From Taeniopygia guttata (taxonomy: Eukaryota > Chordata > Aves > Passeriformes > Estrildidae), in NCBI RefSeq assembly GCF_048771995.1, contig NC_133032.1, positions 29,475,501-29,539,500 of the forward strand: a stretch of DNA of 64,000 nt, written 5' to 3'. The notes under the pieces are model-generated. The model was not told the DNA's origin. It worked only from the letters and a program-made list of their open reading frames with translations, and searched no databases. How positions within the stretch are numbered: position 1 is the first letter of the stretch; the number at the start of each line of letters is the position of its first letter. Of the stretch, positions 60,601 through 64,000 are shown piece after piece. Position numbers and translations under genes: made by a program.

Positions 60601-63360
60601 GTTTATTCGACCTGTCATTTCTCAGAGCTGGCTGGTGTGCTCATTGTCTGTATCTGCCGGCAGCCAGTCCTGCTTCTGTGAAGAGTTTCCCAATGTTTGA
60701 CAATTAATCTTCTGGCAGTAAGTCTGGTGTTCCGTAAAAATGTCTCTTGTGACTTGCTGATATCTGGTAGATGGCTGGAGTTGCCAATTATGTATTGTTC
60801 AAACAATAATGACAATAATTTATTATATTTTGTATAGGGCAAATTCATCCTGAAGTGTCTTCATGCATTTGGCTCAATATTTGTGGGGATAACTTCCTCT
60901 GTTGCTAAATTGCAGCTGTTTTTGTGTTGAAAGACAGTAATTGTTTAAGGGATATTTGCAACAATATACTCCAGAATAAGGGAGAAAGTGGGGGACTGTC
61001 TGTTAATTTGGAGCTGAAGAATAGGAGCATATAGACCACATTTACCCTGTGCCCCTATATGTGGTTGAAAGTGGGGCTGGACCTACTAGGTAATACTTTG
61101 TGAAATCCTAGATCTGGTCCTCTGCTGCAGAAGAACATCCCAGTGTGCTTTAGATCTGTCCTTGCTGAGAAGGGCATTCAGGCAGGTGCTTGACAAACTG
61201 CCAGGCTTCTGCCTGGGCTAATGACAGGATGTGCTCTGGGGCCTTGTGACCAGGGGTGGAATGCTGAATCCCAAAGCATTGTCTTCAACCCACCTTCTTC
61301 AGGGATGCACAAACCAGCTTCCAAGCACTTGGGAGTCTTGTCAGGTGAAATGAATGGTGCCCTGTGGGTGGGAAAGTGGAGATTGCCTAGGAGAGATGCC
61401 AGCCTTCTGCTGGGAGAAACTACAGGAAAGGGGCCATGGCAGGGTTTGTTGACAGAGCAGGTGGCAGAGAAGGACCCAGAACAGTGATGAGGAATCCCAA
61501 GAACTTGTCTGTGTTGTCCCCCACAAAAAGAGCAGTTACAGCCCTGAGCATCCCGAGACAAGCTCCAGAGTGTGGCAGGGGCAAAGCCTGGGCAAACAGC
61601 TCTGCTGTCTGCTGGCTTTTCATTTGGGGCCTTCTGCTGCCCCTGAGAGGGGAAAGCTCTTAGAGCACGTGGAGGGCAGGGCACAGCAAGGGCACAGCAC
61701 TGCCCAGGGAGAGGCCAGGCCAAGCTGTTATCACAGGGTGCAGTGATACTCTGTGCAGGGCTGACATCTCCCTGCCCTCCCTGTACTTGTTTCTCATGTT
61801 AAATCAAAGGACACTGAGTTTGTTGATAGCTTCTGTGCTTCTCTTAAATGAGACATGAGAAGCCAAAGTCTTTCCTTGTTCTCCATGTGAAACATTTAAT
61901 CACAAATGGCTAAGTCAGGGCATCTTCACAGATGTGTTTGCTTTTATTCTGAGACTATCTTCACATGAATACCATTTCTGTCATTTTGTCATGTGGGAAT
62001 TCAGACCTGCCTGTTTTCACTGGTTCTTTTGTTTTCCTTTTGGCTCCAGACCAATGTATTTTTCTTCTACCGTTTCCTCACCTAGATACACTGAAGCTTT
62101 GACAGATCCCAGCTACAAAGGACAGATTCTTACCCTGGCTAACCCCATGGTTGGGAATGGTGGAGTGCCTGACACGGCTGCTTTGGATGAAATGGGCCTC
62201 AGGAGATTTCTGGAGTCTGATGGGATCAAGGTAATAGTGGGAGAAGCAGTGCTGATCAAAGGGTTATGCCCAGCAGCTAATGGGCTCTGAGTGTGTAAGA
62301 GTTAACTGGCTCCCTCCTAGAAGGAATCAGTGATATTCAACCTTTCTTTTTCTCCTTCTGGATATTGTCCTGTGGAGGAATGGTAGCAAAAAATACTCCA
62401 TCTTGATTTCTGTACTAAGGCATGTGCCTTCTGGAAGTATCTATTCTGAGGTGAAATAACTGTTTTATACACTAACTCCATTGACAAATGGAGCTGACTT
62501 TTGAAATGAAAGGTTACTTAAAAGTGAAAAGTTTTCTTATTTAAAAAAAAAAAATTGTCTTGTTTTAAATTTCCATTTCTTTCTTTTGACGAGAAGTGTT
62601 TTGTCAGCTCAGTGTGATTTGCAGCATTGGTTACCAAGCCACATTCTTCTATGGATTTCCTGGTCAAAATGCCCAGGTACAGTCATGAGCTAGCCTGAAG
62701 TCTGTCCATGATATGGTTTATGGTGAATGAATAGTGCAAATTGAAGGTATGGGATAAGTACAAAGGTGATCCTACAGTGCAAAATGATGTTTCTTCTCTC
62801 TACAGGTTTCAGGTTTACTGGTGCTAGATTACAGCAATGAGTACAGCCACTGGCAGGCTACTAGGAGCCTGGGAGAGTGGTTGCAAGAAGAACAGGTGAG
62901 CAGTCTAGATGTAACAGCACGGTGAGAACTGACCTGGGTGGAAAGATGAGCTCTTTATTTTGTGCTTTTTAGAGCAGAAACTAGATTTGAACATCTCAGC
63001 TATTTATGAATGGGAATAAAGAGGAGAAGTGAAGAGCTGCAGTGAGGCAGCCATGGCAAGACTGCTGCTGAGAGCCTGAGCTCCTAACACAAGGCCAGGC
63101 TGGATGGGGCTGTCAGCAGCCTGGTCTAGTGGAAGGTGTCCCTGTCCATGGCAGGGGTTTGGAATGAGATGAGCTTTAAGGTGTCTGCCAAACCAAACTG
63201 TTCTATGATTCTGTGACATGTCCTCAAAAAGTGATCTGGCTGCTGCCTTCTTCCCATTTTTTTTAGCTGCTTGTTCTCTAACTTATCCTTGGGTTTTCTT
63301 CAGGTGCCTGCACTGTACGGGATTGATACCAGAATGTTGTCCAAATTAATTCGTGATAAG
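51675..63360 (+). CDS. CPS1: CPS1, mitochondrial carbamoyl phosphate synthetase I, 5' part (five exons, residues 1-175, runs past the window)
   Basis: Joined exons of 123, 110, 145, 90 and 57 nt give an open 175-codon frame that matches the N-terminus of remembered human CPS1 (about 1,500 residues). The enzyme makes carbamoyl phosphate from ammonia, bicarbonate and two ATP in the mitochondrial matrix, activated by N-acetylglutamate. Residues 1 to about 38 form a transit peptide (basic, few acids). The rest is the N-terminal part of the small-subunit-like region. The glutaminase-like, ATP-binding and activator domains lie beyond the window. All visible introns are GT-AG. The frame shows no break. 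Only about a ninth of the protein is visible, so the state of the whole gene is unknown. Confidence 0.96.
52700..52938 (+). mobile_element. CR1 LINE 3' fragment in CPS1 intron 1
   Basis: Sense CR1 landmarks are TTGCAAAGGTGGTGAGACAC, TGGAAACAGGCTGCACAGAG, AAGGTGATCAAGGCCAGGTT and GTGATCTTTAAGGTCCCTTC, followed by CAACCCAAACCATTCTAGGA and TTCTATG. It is a 5'-truncated tail. Confidence 0.94.
53205..53304 (+). mobile_element. Short CR1 LINE 3' fragment in CPS1 intron 1
   Basis: GTTGTCCTGTGCAGGGACAG, GAGTTGGATGAACTTGATGA and GCCTTGTGGATCCTTTTCAA, then CTCAGGATAATCTATGATCC, follow the tail of the other CR1 subgroup ('CTTGTGGGTCCCTTCCAACTC'). It is more diverged than its neighbour 270 bp upstream. 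Confidence 0.85.
54627..54686. repeat. (GATA)n microsatellite, about 15 units
   Basis: A run of GATA units is interrupted once by GACA. It lies in CPS1 intron 1. Long pure tracts like this are usually length-polymorphic. Confidence 0.97.
58099..58208 (+). CDS. CPS1: CPS1 coding exon 2
   Basis: The acceptor is TTTCCCTAG and the donor is GTAAGG. It encodes [20 protein letters not shown], then [16 protein letters not shown] and two bases of Gly78. Human reads [20 protein letters not shown]. The GYSFGHPSS...GEVVFNTG block is a hallmark of the CPS small-subunit N-terminal domain. Confidence 0.97.
58209..62085 (+). other. CPS1: CPS1 intron 2
   Basis: 3,877-bp GT-AG intron. No transposon, RNA or alternative exon is recognised. 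The 181-codon minus-strand frame at 61,178-61,723 lies wholly inside and has no family resemblance. Confidence 0.85.
62086..62230 (+). CDS. CPS1: CPS1 coding exon 3
   Basis: The acceptor is TTTCCTCACCTAG and the donor is GTAATAG. It completes Gly78 and encodes [20 protein letters not shown], then [20 protein letters not shown], then FLESDGIK (to residue 126). Human has [20 protein letters not shown]. The [10 protein letters not shown] motif is conserved among CPS small subunits. Confidence 0.97.
62231..62805 (+). other. CPS1: CPS1 intron 3
   Basis: 575-bp GT-AG intron. It contains only an A-run near 62,543-62,554. Confidence 0.9.
62806..62895 (+). CDS. CPS1: CPS1 coding exon 4
   Basis: The acceptor is TCTCTCTACAG and the donor is GTGAGC. 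It encodes [20 protein letters not shown], then [10 protein letters not shown] (residues 127-156), in frame at both ends. Human has [20 protein letters not shown]. Confidence 0.97.
62896..63303 (+). other. CPS1: CPS1 intron 4
   Basis: 408-bp GT-AG intron, about a third of it a CR1 fragment (63,091-63,216). Confidence 0.9.
63091..63216 (+). mobile_element. CR1 LINE 3' fragment in CPS1 intron 4
   Basis: AAGGCCAGGCTGGATGGGGC, CTGGTCTAGTGGAAGGTGTC, CCTGTCCATGGCAGGGGTTT, GAGCTTTAAGGTGTCTGCCA, then TTCTATGATTCTGTGA. This is a typical CR1 tail in sense orientation, ending 87 bp before exon 5. Confidence 0.95.
63304..63360 (+). CDS. CPS1: CPS1 coding exon 5 (last in window)
   Basis: The acceptor is TTTTCTTCAG and the donor is GTATGA. 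It encodes [19 protein letters not shown] (residues 157-175). Human has VPAIYGVDTRMLTKIIRDK. GIDTRxLxKxIR is the conserved small-subunit motif. The next exon, expected to start GTMLGKI or similar, is not in the last 640 bp. Confidence 0.96.
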
Positions 63361-64000
63361 GTATGATCTGCTTCCCTTGATCCAGTTGCATTAACCTTGC
63401 TAATGCTGAGCCATTTCCAAACCTGGAGTACCACTGTACTGCTGGGCTGCCTTGACTTCAGATGCTGCTCAGATCCATGTGCTCTTCCAAAGGCTTCTGG
63501 TCCCAAGGAGCCCCTTCTTCCTGGCTCTGCTCTGGGTTTCCTGTCCTGCACAAGTGAGCCAGCACAACCTGATGTAAATGAAAGGCTCAAGTAGTGTCAG
63601 AACAACAGGTGATAGTATCAAACACATCTTAACTCAGAAACAGTCAAAGAGAGCAACAAATCTGTGAGATACTGTGGATATTCGTTCACAGACAGTGGCA
63701 CCTTTGGTCAGTGGAAATTGTCCTGCTCCTCTGCGACAGAGGACTGCCTACAGTCATCCAAGATGTACTCCTAACCTGGTTTTCTTTGGCTGAAGCCTGC
63801 TATTATTTTCAGTAGTCATTACTTTTCTCTATTTTCTCAAGAGCTGACAATTGAAGGTCGTGAGTTAGGATTATGTTATGGAGTGAAGGTTAATGTGAAG
63901 GTACACTTCACACTGGCTGAAATGGTGATCAAAGCCAGTCTGAATGTAAATTTGCCTTGGAGGCTCTTATTTTCTAATGGATTATTTGAAGCCGCTCTTT
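63361..64000 (+). other. CPS1: CPS1 intron 5 (partial)
   Basis: It starts with donor GTATGA and runs off the window. No exon or element is recognised. Confidence 0.85.

Noticed and set aside
61178-61723. 181-codon minus-strand open frame in CPS1 intron 2
   Set aside because: No family resemblance. It lies in a locally G+C-rich stretch, which lowers stop frequency.
1-64000. CRISPR arrays, operons, bacterial mobile elements or a new defence-type system
   Set aside because: The window is vertebrate nuclear DNA with split genes, CR1 LINEs and solo LTRs. No regularly spaced short repeats or compact gene cluster was seen.

Overview
The window comes from a bird, most likely a songbird (passerine). 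CR1 LINE fragments with the avian 3' end (CCTTCCAACC... followed by ATTCTGTGA-type octamers) occur throughout. There are two solo LTRs of types I remember from songbirds, and the two host genes form a conserved vertebrate neighbour pair. Both genes are split by GT-AG introns, so most long open frames in the window are chance or shadow frames.

Layout. 1-14,020: apparently gene-free DNA downstream of LANCL1, with one CR1 tail (7391-7504) and an unexplained 52-bp inverted repeat (5983-6034 / 6649-6700). 14,030-30,900: the whole LANCL1 gene on the minus strand. Its nine coding exons give a 400-codon frame that stays in phase across every junction. It has a CpG-rich promoter near 30.8-30.9 kb and a probable poly(A) signal at 14,047. 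30,900-51,480: about 20 kb between the genes. This holds a G-rich degenerate repeat next to the LANCL1 CpG island, a 601-bp solo LTR (34,978-35,578, 5-bp target duplication), a 39-bp minisatellite (41,639-41,808), several CR1 pieces and a 445-bp solo LTR (47,125-47,569, 4-bp target duplication). 51,480-64,000: the 5' end of CPS1 on the plus strand. Five coding exons (residues 1-175) are present and the gene continues past the window.

The genes. LANCL1 and CPS1 are divergently transcribed, with start codons about 20.9 kb apart, the same relative arrangement as on human chromosome 2q34. LANCL1 is a cytosolic zinc- and glutathione-binding LanC-like protein, and its zinc ligands are present here. 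CPS1 is mitochondrial ammonia-dependent carbamoyl phosphate synthetase. The part seen here is the transit peptide and the first part of the small-subunit-like region. Nothing suggests that the two work in one pathway. CPS1 is notable because birds excrete uric acid and lack a classical hepatic urea cycle, yet the visible exons are intact.

I found no new biological system. The best leads for a second look are the inverted repeat near 6 kb, the 39-bp minisatellite, a 269-codon open frame inside LANCL1 intron 2 and a CR1 insertion just upstream of the likely CPS1 promoter. Exon borders were read by eye from splice sites and from remembered human protein sequences. No database search was possible.
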